Positions 48,498 to 56,319 of a DNA stretch of 57,883 nt are shown here, piece by piece (within the stretch, counting starts at the first letter, position 1; the number at the start of each line of letters is the position of its first letter). The notes under the pieces were generated by a model. That model did not search any database and was not told the origin of the DNA. It saw nothing but the letters and a program-made list of their open reading frames with translations. The translations under genes and the position numbers were made by a program. Source of the stretch: Dehalococcoidia bacterium (lineage in GTDB: Bacteria; Chloroflexota; Dehalococcoidia; UBA2979); NCBI GenBank assembly GCA_023228825.1, contig JALOAL010000016.1, forward strand, positions 1 to 57,883. The letters run 5' to 3'.

Positions 48498-49316
48498 ATG
48501 CCGGAGATCCCTGACCTGGAAGCGATCCGGCACTACCTGATGCCGCGCCTGGGCGGCCTCACCGTGGCCCGGGCCGCCGCGCCCATCCCGTGGCTCGTGC
48601 GCACCGGCGCGGCAGACCTCCAGACGCTCGTGGGGCATCAGTTCGGGGAGGTTCACCGGCTGGGCAAGTTCCTGCTGTTTTTCGTGGACGACGGCCGCAT
48701 CCTGGTGGTGAACCCCATGCTCACCGGACGGTTCCACTGGGTGGAGCAGGACGCGAAGCAGCCCGCCATGCTGGGCGTGGTCCTGGGCTTCGACGACGGC
48801 CACGAGTTGCGCTACTCCGACCAGCGGCGCATGGGGCGCTGGTACCTGGCGCCGGACGCGGCCAGCATCGGCACGGTGCCGCAGATGGAGAAACTGGGGC
48901 CGGACGTGATGGGCCTGGAGGAGGAGCCGTTCGTCGCCATGATGCGCAGCCGCCGCGGCCAGGTGAAGAACACGCTCACCAACCAGGAGGTCATGGCCGG
49001 CATTGGCAACGCGTACTCGGACGAGATCCTGTGGGAGGCCGGCATCCACCCCCATCGCAAGGGCTCCACGCTGGAGGAAGCGGACTGGCGCCGGGTCTTC
49101 CGCGCCATGCGCTCCGTGCTGGAGGACGCCATCCGCGTGGTGGATGAGACCGTGCAGGCGGAGGGGCTAGGCCGCAAGGAAGAATGGCGTCAGCATCTCA
49201 GGGTGCACCGCCGGGCGGGCGGACCGTGCCCGCGCTGCGGCGGCGAGGTGCGCGGCCAGACGCGGGGCGGCAGCGAGACGAACTACTGCGTGACGTGTCA
49301 GCCGCTGTTCACCTAG
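48498..49316 (+). CDS. Formamidopyrimidine-DNA glycosylase-like protein (Fpg/Nei family)
   Basis: A 272-residue Fpg/Nei-fold protein: N-terminal PEIPDLEAIR (Pro and Glu of the active site kept, with PELPEVE altered), the catalytic-type Lys in RLGKFLLFFVD, the H2TH region with QVKNTLTNQEVMAGIGNAYSDEILWEAGIHP, and the zinc finger C-x2-C ... C-x2-C (CPRCGGEV, YCVTCQ). Two departures are visible. The zinc-finger Arg that contacts the phosphate next to the lesion (consensus GRxTxYC) is Ser259, and the HLGMSG motif reads NPMLTG. It may be a diverged glycosylase with other substrates. GGAGG is 5 nt before the ATG. Confidence 0.88.
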   Translation: MPEIPDLEAIRHYLMPRLGGLTVARAAAPIPWLVRTGAADLQTLVGHQFGEVHRLGKFLLFFVDDGRILVVNPMLTGRFHWVEQDAKQPAMLGVVLGFDDGHELRYSDQRRMGRWYLAPDAASIGTVPQMEKLGPDVMGLEEEPFVAMMRSRRGQVKNTLTNQEVMAGIGNAYSDEILWEAGIHPHRKGSTLEEADWRRVFRAMRSVLEDAIRVVDETVQAEGLGRKEEWRQHLRVHRRAGGPCPRCGGEVRGQTRGGSETNYCVTCQPLFT

Positions 49317-49394
49317 CGGCGCACGCGCATACCGGGCAGCATCAGGCAACATCGGACAGGCGAGGCGCCTCGGGCGCCGGGAGAGCGGGTCGGC

Positions 49395-50102
49395 ATGAAG
49401 GTCATCGGCAAGGAAATAGGCGCGGCGCTCGCGTCCATGCACGGGGAGATCACCAGGCGCGTGAAGATCGAGGCAGAACGCGAGTTGCGCATCGAGCCGT
49501 TCGAGGGCGGCTCGTTCTCCAACGTAGAGTGGGCGGACGACGCGGTGGTGATCTCGCTGCACAACGGCGTGCCCACGCATGCGCTGCCGCACGTCCTGGG
49601 GGTGGCGCTGCAGCACGTCCGCCAGCGGCTGGACCGCTACCCCGGCGTGTTGCGCGGCCCTCGGGAAGTGGAGGGCGGCCCGATGATCCGCTCCGCGCTG
49701 CGTGAACTGGTGATGGGGCCGGAGGCGGAGATGCGCCTGGCGCCGCTGGAACTGGACATGCAGTGGGAGGTGGAGCAGCGCCACACCGGCCTGAAGGACC
49801 TGCTGCGAGACGCCCCCGCGGACTGGGAGCAGCCCGGCGCCCCCGGCAACATCTTCGCCGCGCTCCAGTACGCGCGCTTCACGCTGGAGCACCCGGAGGC
49901 CCTGTGGGGCCCCCTGCGCCAGGCCTTCCGGGAGCGCCTCCCCGTGGCCGCCGAGCACGGCGAGGGCGTGGTGCAGGTGGTGCAGCAGAACGGCTGGAAA
50001 ACCCCCGGCGCCTGCCTCCAGTCCCTGATCGCCGCGCGCGAGGAACTGGGCCTGGCCCAACTCGCGATCATCGAGGATCGCCAGCGGGGCGTGCACATCT
50101 AG
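49395..50102 (+). CDS. Conserved hypothetical protein
   Basis: A 235-residue soluble protein: an N-terminal helix (KEIGAALASMHGEITRRVKIEAERELRIEPF), a beta segment (FSNVEWADDAVVISLHNG), then alternating helices (HALPHVLGVALQHVRQRLDRYP, SALRELVMGPEAEMRLAPLELDMQWEVEQRH) and a C-terminal LAQLAIIEDRQRG. Family not recognised. A GGGAGAG leads the ATG. It is convergent with the HNH gene and 78 nt behind the Fpg-like gene, possibly in one operon with it. Confidence 0.7.
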   Translation: MKVIGKEIGAALASMHGEITRRVKIEAERELRIEPFEGGSFSNVEWADDAVVISLHNGVPTHALPHVLGVALQHVRQRLDRYPGVLRGPREVEGGPMIRSALRELVMGPEAEMRLAPLELDMQWEVEQRHTGLKDLLRDAPADWEQPGAPGNIFAALQYARFTLEHPEALWGPLRQAFRERLPVAAEHGEGVVQVVQQNGWKTPGACLQSLIAAREELGLAQLAIIEDRQRGVHI

Positions 50103-50115
50103 CCCAGGGCCGCCG

Positions 50116-50262
50116 TCAGCACCGCCAGTGGCGGTGGAGCATCTGCTCGCGGTCCGCGCTGACGACGGAAACAGTCCATGTCTGCGGCATGGGGTACCTG
50201 CCGCGGGCGACCTCCAGCGTGGGGACGCCGTCCAGGTCATGCCGCTGCGAAGGGGGTTGGGA
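50116..50262 (-). pseudogene. Possible gene remnant behind the HNH gene
   Basis: On the minus strand the frame ending at TGA 50116 reads RHDLDGVPTLEVARGRY, then MPQTWTVSVVSADREQMLHRH, ending WRC. It looks protein-like (beta strand, then helix) but is open only from just after the HNH stop and has no good start. It could be a truncated gene, a very short gene from the internal ATG (24 codons), or chance. Confidence 0.3.
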
Positions 50263-50271
50263 GCGCGCGCC

Positions 50272-50841
50272 TCAGCCGCCCGCGGCCAGGCCCATCTCCG
50301 GCTGCAGGTTGCCCGTCCAGCCCACCAGGAACGGGTGCCACTCCTGGTAGCGGTTCAGGTAGGACGCGTACGCCGCGGCCGGGTGCGCGGAGGGCCGCAC
50401 CGGTTCCTTCAGCAGCGCCATGCGGGCCTCCTGCGGCGTACGGCCACCCTTGCGGTGGTTGCACTCGCGACAGGCGGTGACGAGGTTCTCCCAGGTGTGG
50501 GCGCCGCCTCGATGCTTGGGCATGACGTGGTCCAGGGTGAGTTGGCCGCCGCGCTTGCCGCAGTACTGGCAGCGCTCGCCGTCACGGGCGAAGACTTCGC
50601 GGCGGGTGAGGCGGGGACGGGGGTGGGGGCGACGGACGAAGTGGGAGAGGCGGATGACGGACGGGGTTGGGAAGGTGCGTATGCCCCGGCCAGGTATGGG
50701 AGCCCCTGGTATGGGCTCCTCGCCCTCTTCCAGGATCTCCGCCTTGCCCCGGAAGACGAGCACAAACGCACGCCGGACTGAGCACACGTTCAGTGGTTCG
50801 TAGTTCTGGTTCAGGACCAGCGCTCGTCGCTGGACGGCCAC
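50272..50841 (-). CDS. HNH endonuclease family protein
   Basis: A 189-residue protein with the common bacterial arrangement RRALVLNQNYEPLNVCSVRRA at the N-terminus, then an HNH nuclease domain: zinc pair C91-x2-C94, D104-H105 (LTLDHVMPKHRGG), N119 (TWENLVTACRECNHRKGG), zinc pair C124-x2-C127, and H129. This stand-alone family is widespread and its role, possibly in DNA repair or restriction, is unsettled. GTG start with AGGAG only 3 nt upstream. TACACT at 50931-50936 is the likely -10, giving a leader of about 80 nt. Confidence 0.9.
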   Translation of the reverse strand: MAVQRRALVLNQNYEPLNVCSVRRAFVLVFRGKAEILEEGEEPIPGAPIPGRGIRTFPTPSVIRLSHFVRRPHPRPRLTRREVFARDGERCQYCGKRGGQLTLDHVMPKHRGGAHTWENLVTACRECNHRKGGRTPQEARMALLKEPVRPSAHPAAAYASYLNRYQEWHPFLVGWTGNLQPEMGLAAGG

Positions 50842-50930
50842 ACGCTCCTCGATCCCTGCGGCCGGCGCGCCCCGGCTGCCACTCGCTCCGCCCTGGCAGT
50901 GCGGCTTCGAGGATGGGTTCGGATAACGCC

Positions 50931-50936
50931 AGTGTA
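50931..50936 (-). promoter_or_regulatory. Putative -10 TACACT of the HNH gene
   Basis: TACACT (followed by GG) on the minus strand, 89 nt before the GTG. The same hexamer as the leaderless genes but with a normal leader. Confidence 0.45.
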
Positions 50937-51030
50937 CCGGATGCAGGAAGCGACTGCGCGCGGCGGTGCGGATCCGTGGCGTCCGTGGCGTCCGTGGGCG
51001 CAGTGCGCGCGCGGGGGCACCTCCCGCGCC

Positions 51031-51606
51031 CTACTCGGACGGCGTCTCCGCGGAGGTGGCGGCGTCCTGCAGGTCCGGGATGAAGGACGCCAGGGTGTCC
51101 CGCCAGGACTCCAGTTGGTCCAGCGGGTCCCGGAACTGATCCGGCAGCACCACGCTGATGATGCCCACGTCGTCCAGGAAGTACGCCGCGATGCTGGAGT
51201 CCGCGATGCCCCGGCCCACGCCCTCGCTGGCCGGGTAGACCGCCAGCACGAAGAGCGCCGCTTGCACGTACAGCACGCCTCGGACCAGGCCCACGGCTGC
51301 GCCGCCCAGCGAGTCCAGGGGCCCCAGCATGAACAGGCTGGCCGTGGTCTTGAGCACCGTGCCGATCACGGCGCCCGCCACCACCGCGCCCAGCACGATC
51401 GCCGCGAAGGCCACCAGGTTGCGCGTGGTGGAGTCTTCGATCACGAAGTCCAGGTTGGCCGCCAGGTCGTCATACAGCAGCCCGGCCAGCACGATGCCCA
51501 CCACGATCGCGGTGAGCCAGACCACCTGGCGGATGAGTCCCGTGCGAAAGCCGTTGAACGCCGTCCATGCGATGACGGCGACGATGAGCAGGTCGATCCA
51601 GTTCAT
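51031..51606 (-). CDS. CvpA family membrane protein
   Basis: A 191-residue protein with the CvpA signature: MNWIDLLIVAVIAWTAFNGFRTGLIRQVVWLTAIVVG, AFAAIVLGAVVAGAVIGTVLK, LDSLGGAAVGLVRGVLYVQAALFVLAVYP. Four membrane spans are expected; the C-terminal 50 residues are a soluble acidic tail. The family is linked to envelope homeostasis and, in E. coli, colicin V export. A TAGAAT box about 30 nt before the ATG may be its -10. Confidence 0.88.
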   Translation of the reverse strand: MNWIDLLIVAVIAWTAFNGFRTGLIRQVVWLTAIVVGIVLAGLLYDDLAANLDFVIEDSTTRNLVAFAAIVLGAVVAGAVIGTVLKTTASLFMLGPLDSLGGAAVGLVRGVLYVQAALFVLAVYPASEGVGRGIADSSIAAYFLDDVGIISVVLPDQFRDPLDQLESWRDTLASFIPDLQDAATSAETPSE

Positions 51607-51746
51607 GTGGCCCCGAACACTGCCCGCCCGGCGTCGATTCTAGCAACCAGCGCTCCACCGCGTCTCAACGTGCCGGCGCCGCACGCCCACGCCGAGCGCG
51701 CGCGTGGCCTCCGGGCCAGGCCGCCGCGTCCGGGCGAGGGAGGCCC

Positions 51747-52562
51747 TCAGCCGCCGTCAAAGCCGAGGCGACGCCGGCGCAGGGAGACCCAGCGTTGCGC
51801 GCCGTGGCCGAAGACCAGGTGGTCCAGCACCTCGATGTCCAGGGTGCGGCCGGCCTCCACCACCAGGCGGGTGAGGTGCACGTCGTCCTCGCTGGGGGTG
51901 GGGTCTCCGCTGGGGTGGTTGTGCGCCAGCGCGATCTTGGAGGCGTTGAGGCGCACAGCGAGTTTGAAGACCTCCGCCACCCGCGCGCCGGCGGAGTTCA
52001 CGGTGCCCCGGTAGGTCATGGAGGGCGCCGCGATCAGGCGGTTCTTGCGGTCCAGCGGCAGCACGTGCAGTTCCTCGTGCTCCAGCACCTGCAGCCGGTC
52101 GTGCAGCAACGAGGCGATCTGTTCCGGTGAGGTCACCTGGGGGCGCGCCGCCGCAGGATCCATCCCCAGCCGCCGCCCCAGTTCGAAGGCGGCCACCACC
52201 TGGGAGGCCCTCGCCACGCCCACGCCGTCCGTGCTTGAGAGCGTGGGGATGTCCGCACTGCCCAGGCCACGCAGGCCCGCGCGGTCCTGCAACAGCGCCT
52301 GCGCCACCTCCAGCACGTCCTTGCCGCGGGTGCCCGTGCCGAAGAGGATGGCCAGCAGTTCGTCCACGCGCAGCGCCTCCGGCCCCAGCCGGCCCAGCCG
52401 CTCGCGCGGACGCTCCTCCTCCGGCATGGACATCACCCGCGCGCGGTACTCCACGGGCGCGGCGGGCTCCTCCTCCGCTGGCGCGGGCATGGCCCCCACC
52501 AGGTCGTCCGAGACGCCGCGGTGCTCCGCCTGCGCCGCGCCAGGGGCGTGGTACGCGGTCAT
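51747..52562 (-). CDS. radC: RadC family JAMM/MPN+ protein
   Basis: A 271-residue RadC-type protein: ERLGRLGPEALRVDELLAILFGTG near the start, an HhH-like segment (STDGVGVARASQVVAAFELGRRL) and the JAMM metalloprotease-like motif in ALAHNHPSGDPTPSEDD. Despite the name, a repair role is doubtful in the family. The ATG overlaps the stop of the upstream membrane gene (ATGA). The first 45 residues are an Ala/Pro/Glu extension. Confidence 0.93.
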   Translation of the reverse strand: MTAYHAPGAAQAEHRGVSDDLVGAMPAPAEEEPAAPVEYRARVMSMPEEERPRERLGRLGPEALRVDELLAILFGTGTRGKDVLEVAQALLQDRAGLRGLGSADIPTLSSTDGVGVARASQVVAAFELGRRLGMDPAAARPQVTSPEQIASLLHDRLQVLEHEELHVLPLDRKNRLIAAPSMTYRGTVNSAGARVAEVFKLAVRLNASKIALAHNHPSGDPTPSEDDVHLTRLVVEAGRTLDIEVLDHLVFGHGAQRWVSLRRRRLGFDGG

Positions 52563-53050
52563 GACCGCGGCTCCGGCGCCCGCGCCACGCGTTCCAGCGC
52601 GATGATCGCGTTGGTGTGCGGCCAGTGTGTGGTGAGCACCTCGTCCCCCGGCTGCAACTCCAGCGCGGCCACCGCGCCCACCTCGAACAGGCGGTTGCGG
52701 GGGTTCGCGTCCGGGTCTGCCTCGTCCCGCGCGGAGACCAGCAGGTAGTTCACGCGGCCGAAGAAGAGGAAGCGCCCCTTCTTCCACTGCCGCTCGATGC
52801 GGCCCCGGGAAGTCATGGGCTCCGAGGCCAGGTCCCGCGCGGTGTGGTACGCCTCGATGTCCACGGCGAGCGCGCCGATGCCCAGGAACAGCACGAGGAT
52901 GATCGTGCCTGGCAGTTGCAGCGCGGCGAAGACCAGCAGCGTGGTCAGCAGCACGGCGGCCGGCACGAAGATGGCGGCGCGGATCAGCAGGGAGACGCGG
53001 TGGTTGGGCCGGTACTCCAGGTAACGTTCGTCCCACTCGGGGATGGCCAT
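52559..53050 (-). CDS. Two-span membrane protein with soluble domain
   Basis: A 163-residue protein. After a polar start (MAIPEWDERYLEYRPNHRV) come two transmembrane helices (SLLIRAAIFVPAAVLLTTLLVFAAL, IILVLFLGIGALAVDI), then a soluble C-terminal domain (FFGRVNYLLVSARDEAD, LQPGDEVLTTHWPHTNAIIALERV). Family not recognised. Translation is coupled to radC by a 4-nt overlap, and the LysM gene ends 8 nt upstream of its start, so the three form one operon. Confidence 0.72.
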   Translation of the reverse strand: MAIPEWDERYLEYRPNHRVSLLIRAAIFVPAAVLLTTLLVFAALQLPGTIILVLFLGIGALAVDIEAYHTARDLASEPMTSRGRIERQWKKGRFLFFGRVNYLLVSARDEADPDANPRNRLFEVGAVAALELQPGDEVLTTHWPHTNAIIALERVARAPEPRS

Positions 53051-53057
53051 GGGCGTC

Positions 53058-53618
53058 TTACCCCCCGGGGATGACCAGTTCGTCGCCGATGGAGAGCGAC
53101 GAGGCGTCTGGCAGGTTGTTCGCCGCCACGATCTCGTTCGCCAGCGCCGCCACGTCCTGGCCGGGCGCCGCGAACCGCTCCGCGATGGCGAAGAGGGTAT
53201 CTCCAGCCTGCACGATGTAGGTGCGCTCCTCCGGCGTGGGCTCCGGCGTCTCGGTCTGCGTAGCCTCCGGGGTGGGTGTCGCCGTAGCGGTGGGCGTGGG
53301 GGTGGCCTCCGGGTCGCCGTCGTCGGGGGGAGTCGGCGTCCCGGTGGCGGTGGCGGTGGGCGTGTTCACGAGCCCGGAGATGGAGTCCGGCGGCCCGTCC
53401 TGGTCCGCGCCGGCGGGCGGCAGCACCAGCAGCCACACGGCCACCACAGAGCCCACGAGCAGCGCGAGGAAGGAGCCACGATAGACGCGGTAGGAGGGCA
53501 GGGCGAGCGCGGGATCCATGCAGCGCTCACAGAGCGCATCGCCGTGGGCATCGCAATAGAGCGCGCCGCAGCGCGCGCACTCCTGGGTAGCATCCTCGTC
53601 GCACTGGTAGCACCGCAT
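53058..53618 (-). CDS. LysM protein with zinc-finger N-terminus and one TM helix
   Basis: A 186-residue protein, start ATG 53618. Residues 1-33 form a B-box/FYVE-like zinc module (C3, C6, C14, C17, C22, H25, C30, C33) facing the cytoplasm, a transmembrane helix spans 48-68 (GSFLALLVGSVVAVWLLVLPP), then a Thr/Pro/Glu stalk (TPTATATPTPEATQT) and a C-terminal LysM domain (RTYIVQAGDTLFAIAERF, LANEIVAANNLPDASSL) that binds glycan outside. TAACCT lies 7 nt before the ATG. It probably ties the cell wall to a cytoplasmic partner. Confidence 0.85.
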   Translation of the reverse strand: MRCYQCDEDATQECARCGALYCDAHGDALCERCMDPALALPSYRVYRGSFLALLVGSVVAVWLLVLPPAGADQDGPPDSISGLVNTPTATATGTPTPPDDGDPEATPTPTATATPTPEATQTETPEPTPEERTYIVQAGDTLFAIAERFAAPGQDVAALANEIVAANNLPDASSLSIGDELVIPGG

Positions 53619-53625
53619 CGCTGCG

Positions 53626-53631
53626 AGGTTA
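53626..53631 (-). promoter_or_regulatory. -10 box TAACCT of the LysM-radC operon
   Basis: TAACCT, 7 nt, ATG on the minus strand. A weaker match than TACACT but with the standard spacing. Confidence 0.45.
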
Positions 53632-53700
53632 CCACCCCGTCTCCGCAAGTCGGAGTGCCCCCCGGCACTACGTCTGGCATGACCCACCCGCGCGCCGGAC

Positions 53701-53736
53701 ACCGTGAAGGCGCCGGTTGCCCGGCGCCTTCACGGT
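53701..53736 (-). terminator. Terminator hairpin after rplL
   Basis: Perfect 16-bp stem (ACCGTGAAGGCGCCGG and its complement) with a TTGC loop, 42 nt past rplL. No T-run follows, but it marks the end of the ribosomal operon before the LysM promoter. Confidence 0.75.
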
Positions 53737-53777
53737 GCGGGCTGTGGCGCCCGCCGCTCTGCTGGGAGAGGACGCCC

Positions 53778-54164
53778 CTACTTGAGGTCCACCTTGGCGC
53801 CGGCCTCTTCCAGGGCGGCCTTGGCGGCCTCTGCGTCGGCCTTGTTGGCGCCTTCCTTGATCGGCTTGGGCGCGGCCTCCACCAGGTCCTTCGCCTCCTT
53901 GAGGCCCAGCGCGGTGAGTTCGCGGACCACCTTGATGACGCCGATCTTGTTGGCGCCGAAGTCCGTGAGGATCACGTCGAAGGAGTCCTGCTCCTCCGCT
54001 GCGGCGGCGTCGCCACCGCCACCACCGGCGCCGGGGGCGGCGGCCATGGCCACGGGGGCCGCGGCGGTCACGCCGAACTCTTCTTCGATCGCCTTGTTCA
54101 GATCCCGCAGTTCGATCAGGGTCAGGCCCTTGATGACTTCCAGGACTTCTTCAACCTTGGACAT
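53778..54164 (-). CDS. rplL: 50S ribosomal protein L7/L12
   Basis: Stalk protein that recruits translation GTPases. A 128-residue protein: MSKVEEVLEVIKGLTLIELRDL dimerisation helix pair, an Ala/Gly hinge (APGAGGGGGDAAAAEEQ), and the C-terminal domain FDVILTDFGANKIGVIKVVRELTALGLKEAKDLVE. AGGAGG 5 nt before the ATG. It follows rplJ after 63 nt. Normally rpoB comes next; here a terminator does. Confidence 0.98.
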   Translation of the reverse strand: MSKVEEVLEVIKGLTLIELRDLNKAIEEEFGVTAAAPVAMAAAPGAGGGGGDAAAAEEQDSFDVILTDFGANKIGVIKVVRELTALGLKEAKDLVEAAPKPIKEGANKADAEAAKAALEEAGAKVDLK

Positions 54165-54227
54165 CTCTGCCTCCTCAGGCCGCTCCGCACGCGCAGGAAC
54201 GGCGGTGTGTCTCTTGCGTGCGGAGGC

Positions 54228-54761
54228 CTAGGCCGCCGACTCTTCCAGTTGCTTGGCGCGGGCCTCCACCAGGCCCACGAACTGCCGCTGCGTGGCGACC
54301 AGCAAGCCGCTGAACTCAGCGATCTTGCCCACCACGTTCCCGGCCAACTTGGCGACCAGTTCCTCCTTGGAGGGCAGGGTGGCCAGGTCCCGGATGTAGG
54401 CCTCGTCCACCACGGTGTCGCCCACCACGGCGCGGCGGATCTGGACCTTGCTGTCGCCGTTGGCGCGCAGGTATTCCACCAGCGCCTTGGACGGCGCCAC
54501 CGGCTCGTCATAGCCGACGATGATGGCGGTGGGGCCTTCCGCCAACTCCACGAAGTTCGGCTTGCCGGCCTGCTCCGCCGCCAGGCGCAGCAGGGTGTTC
54601 TTCACCACGTGCATCTCAGCGCCGGCCGCGCGCAACTGTGCGCGCAGTTCGGTCTGCTTCGCCATGGACACGCCCTGGTACTGCGCGGAGATGGCAATCT
54701 CCGCGCGGCCAATGACGTCCACCAGTGCGGCGACCTGCTCCACCTTCTTCGGTGTAGGCAT
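54228..54761 (-). CDS. rplJ: 50S ribosomal protein L10
   Basis: Base of the ribosomal stalk, binding several L7/L12 dimers. The 177-residue protein has MPTPKKVEQVAALVDVI, AISAQYQGVSMAKQTELR, HVVKNTLLRLAAEQAG and the C-terminal helix FSGLLVATQRQFVGLVEARAKQLEESAA. A strong AGGAGGAG precedes ATG 54761. The 302-nt leader upstream probably carries the autoregulatory L10 binding site. Confidence 0.97.
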   Translation of the reverse strand: MPTPKKVEQVAALVDVIGRAEIAISAQYQGVSMAKQTELRAQLRAAGAEMHVVKNTLLRLAAEQAGKPNFVELAEGPTAIIVGYDEPVAPSKALVEYLRANGDSKVQIRRAVVGDTVVDEAYIRDLATLPSKEELVAKLAGNVVGKIAEFSGLLVATQRQFVGLVEARAKQLEESAA

Positions 54762-55063
54762 CCGCTCCTCCTGTGTCTGCCGCGTCCGCCTCCACCCGGA
54801 GACGAAGAACGCGCCCTGCACCGCCAGCGGTGAGGACGCGTACGGCGGCCGCTCCTCCCCTTGCGGGGCGCGCGGCCGAGGTGTGCGCGATGCCTCGCCT
54901 GCATGGGTGGCCGGTCACGGCCGTTATCCCCGAGGGGGCCCATGGTCTCTGGCGGCGGCCCTGCTGCTGCGAGCGGGGCCGGGATGGAAAGTATGGGGCG
55001 GGCGCCTCCTAGCGTCTAGCAAGGCGCCCGCCTCGGGATCTCGTCGTGCCGAGGGGCCGGGCC
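54762..55063 (-). ncRNA. rplJ leader (probable L10-binding autoregulatory leader)
   Basis: A 302-nt gap between rplA and rplJ without a gene. It begins with a 13-bp hairpin (54995-55034) and contains further stems, for example CACCGC-TGGC-GCGGTG-like pairing near 54820. L10 leaders at this position regulate rplJL in many bacteria; the consensus kink-turn could not be drawn with certainty by eye. Confidence 0.4.
54997..55032 (-). terminator. Hairpin after rplA (attenuator or partial terminator)
   Basis: 11-bp perfect stem (GGCGGGCGCCT / AGGCGCCCGCC), extendable to 13 bp by one G-T and one G-C pair, with a 14-nt loop holding CTAG twice. It lies 32 nt after the rplA stop. No strong T-run. Confidence 0.6.
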
Positions 55064-55765
55064 CTACGGCTTCAGTTCGGCCAGGTCCAGCGTGATGCCG
55101 GGGCCCATGGTGGAGGAGAGCGAAGCCCCCCGCACCAGTTCACCCTTGGCGCCCTGCGGGCGGTTGCGCTGGATCTCCGCCATCATCGCGCGCAGGTTCT
55201 CCACCAGTTGGTCGGGGGAGAAGGACGCCTTGCCCAGCACCACGTGCACGACGTTGCTGCGGTCCAGGCGGAAGTCCACGCGTCCGGCCTTGGCCTCCTG
55301 CACGCCGCGGGCAATGTCCTCCGCGCCCAGCACGGTGTTGTTGCGCGGGTTGGGCATCAGGCCGCGGGGGCCGAGCACGCGGCCCAGGCCGCCCACCTTG
55401 CCCATCAACTCCCGCTGGGCAATGGCCACGTCAAAGTCCGTGAACCCGCCCTGCACGCGGGCGATGAGGTCGTCCCCACCCACGATGTCCGCGCCGGCGG
55501 CCTGCGCCGCCTGCGCCGCTTCGCCTTCTGCGAAGACGGCCACGCGCACCTCTTTGCCAATGCCGTGCGGCAGCACCACGGAACCACGCAACTGCTGATC
55601 CGCGTGACGGCCGTCCAGGCCGGTCCTCAGGTGCAGTTCCACCGTCTCGTCAAACTTGGCGGTGGCGCACTCCTTGACGAGCGCCACGGCCTCTTCCACG
55701 CCGTACGCCTTGTCCGGGTCCACCTTCTCGCGCAGCGCGCCAATGCGCTTGGCAACCTTGGGCAT
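55064..55765 (-). CDS. rplA: 50S ribosomal protein L1
   Basis: Forms the L1 stalk at the E site and represses its own operon in many bacteria. A 233-residue protein: ALVKECATAKFDETVELHLRTGLD, RGSVVLPHGIGKEVRVAVFAEG, GRVLGPRGLMPNPRNNTV and SLSSTMGPGITLDL near the end. It starts 2 nt after the rplK stop, with the GAGG in the rplK end as ribosome site. Confidence 0.98.
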   Translation of the reverse strand: MPKVAKRIGALREKVDPDKAYGVEEAVALVKECATAKFDETVELHLRTGLDGRHADQQLRGSVVLPHGIGKEVRVAVFAEGEAAQAAQAAGADIVGGDDLIARVQGGFTDFDVAIAQRELMGKVGGLGRVLGPRGLMPNPRNNTVLGAEDIARGVQEAKAGRVDFRLDRSNVVHVVLGKASFSPDQLVENLRAMMAEIQRNRPQGAKGELVRGASLSSTMGPGITLDLAELKP

Positions 55766-55767
55766 GG

Positions 55768-56187
55768 CTACTTGACCTCGATCCCCATCGAGCGGGCAGA
55801 ACCCTCGACGATGCGCATCGCCTGCTCGATGTCCGTGGTGTTCATGTCCGGCAGCTTGGTCTCCGCGATCTCGCGGAGTTGCTTCATGGTGATGGTGCCG
55901 GCCTTGTCCTGCACGTTCTTGGCCGAACCCTTGTCGATGCCAGCCGCCCGACGCAGCAGGTCGGAGGCCGGCGCCGTCTTCAGGACGAACTGGAACGAGC
56001 GGTCCTCGAAGATCGTGATCTTCGCGGGGACGATGCCGGTCATGGCCTTGGTCTGCTCGTTGTAGGCCTTGCAGAACTCCATGATGTTGATGCCGTGCGG
56101 GCCCAGGGCGGTGCCCACGGGCGGCGCCGGGTTGGCCGTCCCTGCCTTGATCTGCAGGGTCAGCACGTGACGGACCTTCTTCGCCAT
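55768..56187 (-). CDS. rplK: 50S ribosomal protein L11
   Basis: Part of the GTPase centre and target of thiopeptides. A 139-residue protein with ANPAPPVGTALGPHGINIMEFCKAYNEQT, the linker Pro residues intact, and KTAPASDLLRRAAGIDKGS. AGGAGA 5 nt before the ATG. First gene after nusG, as usual. Confidence 0.98.
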   Translation of the reverse strand: MAKKVRHVLTLQIKAGTANPAPPVGTALGPHGINIMEFCKAYNEQTKAMTGIVPAKITIFEDRSFQFVLKTAPASDLLRRAAGIDKGSAKNVQDKAGTITMKQLREIAETKLPDMNTTDIEQAMRIVEGSARSMGIEVK

Positions 56188-56319
56188 GCCTGTCTCCTAT
56201 CGCGCCCCGCGCGGCCCTTGCCGGCCGGGCGCTCCCTCGTACTGAGGTCGCGTGGTTGCTCCACCGGGGGCCGCCTGCAGCGTGGTGCGGCGGGCGGGCG
56301 CCCCGAGATTGGACTGTTG

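Noticed and set aside
54762..55063. Small ORFs in the rplA-rplJ gap
   Set aside because: Frames of 60-100 codons exist on both strands but have no ribosome site or protein-like sequence; the region is better explained as an untranslated leader.
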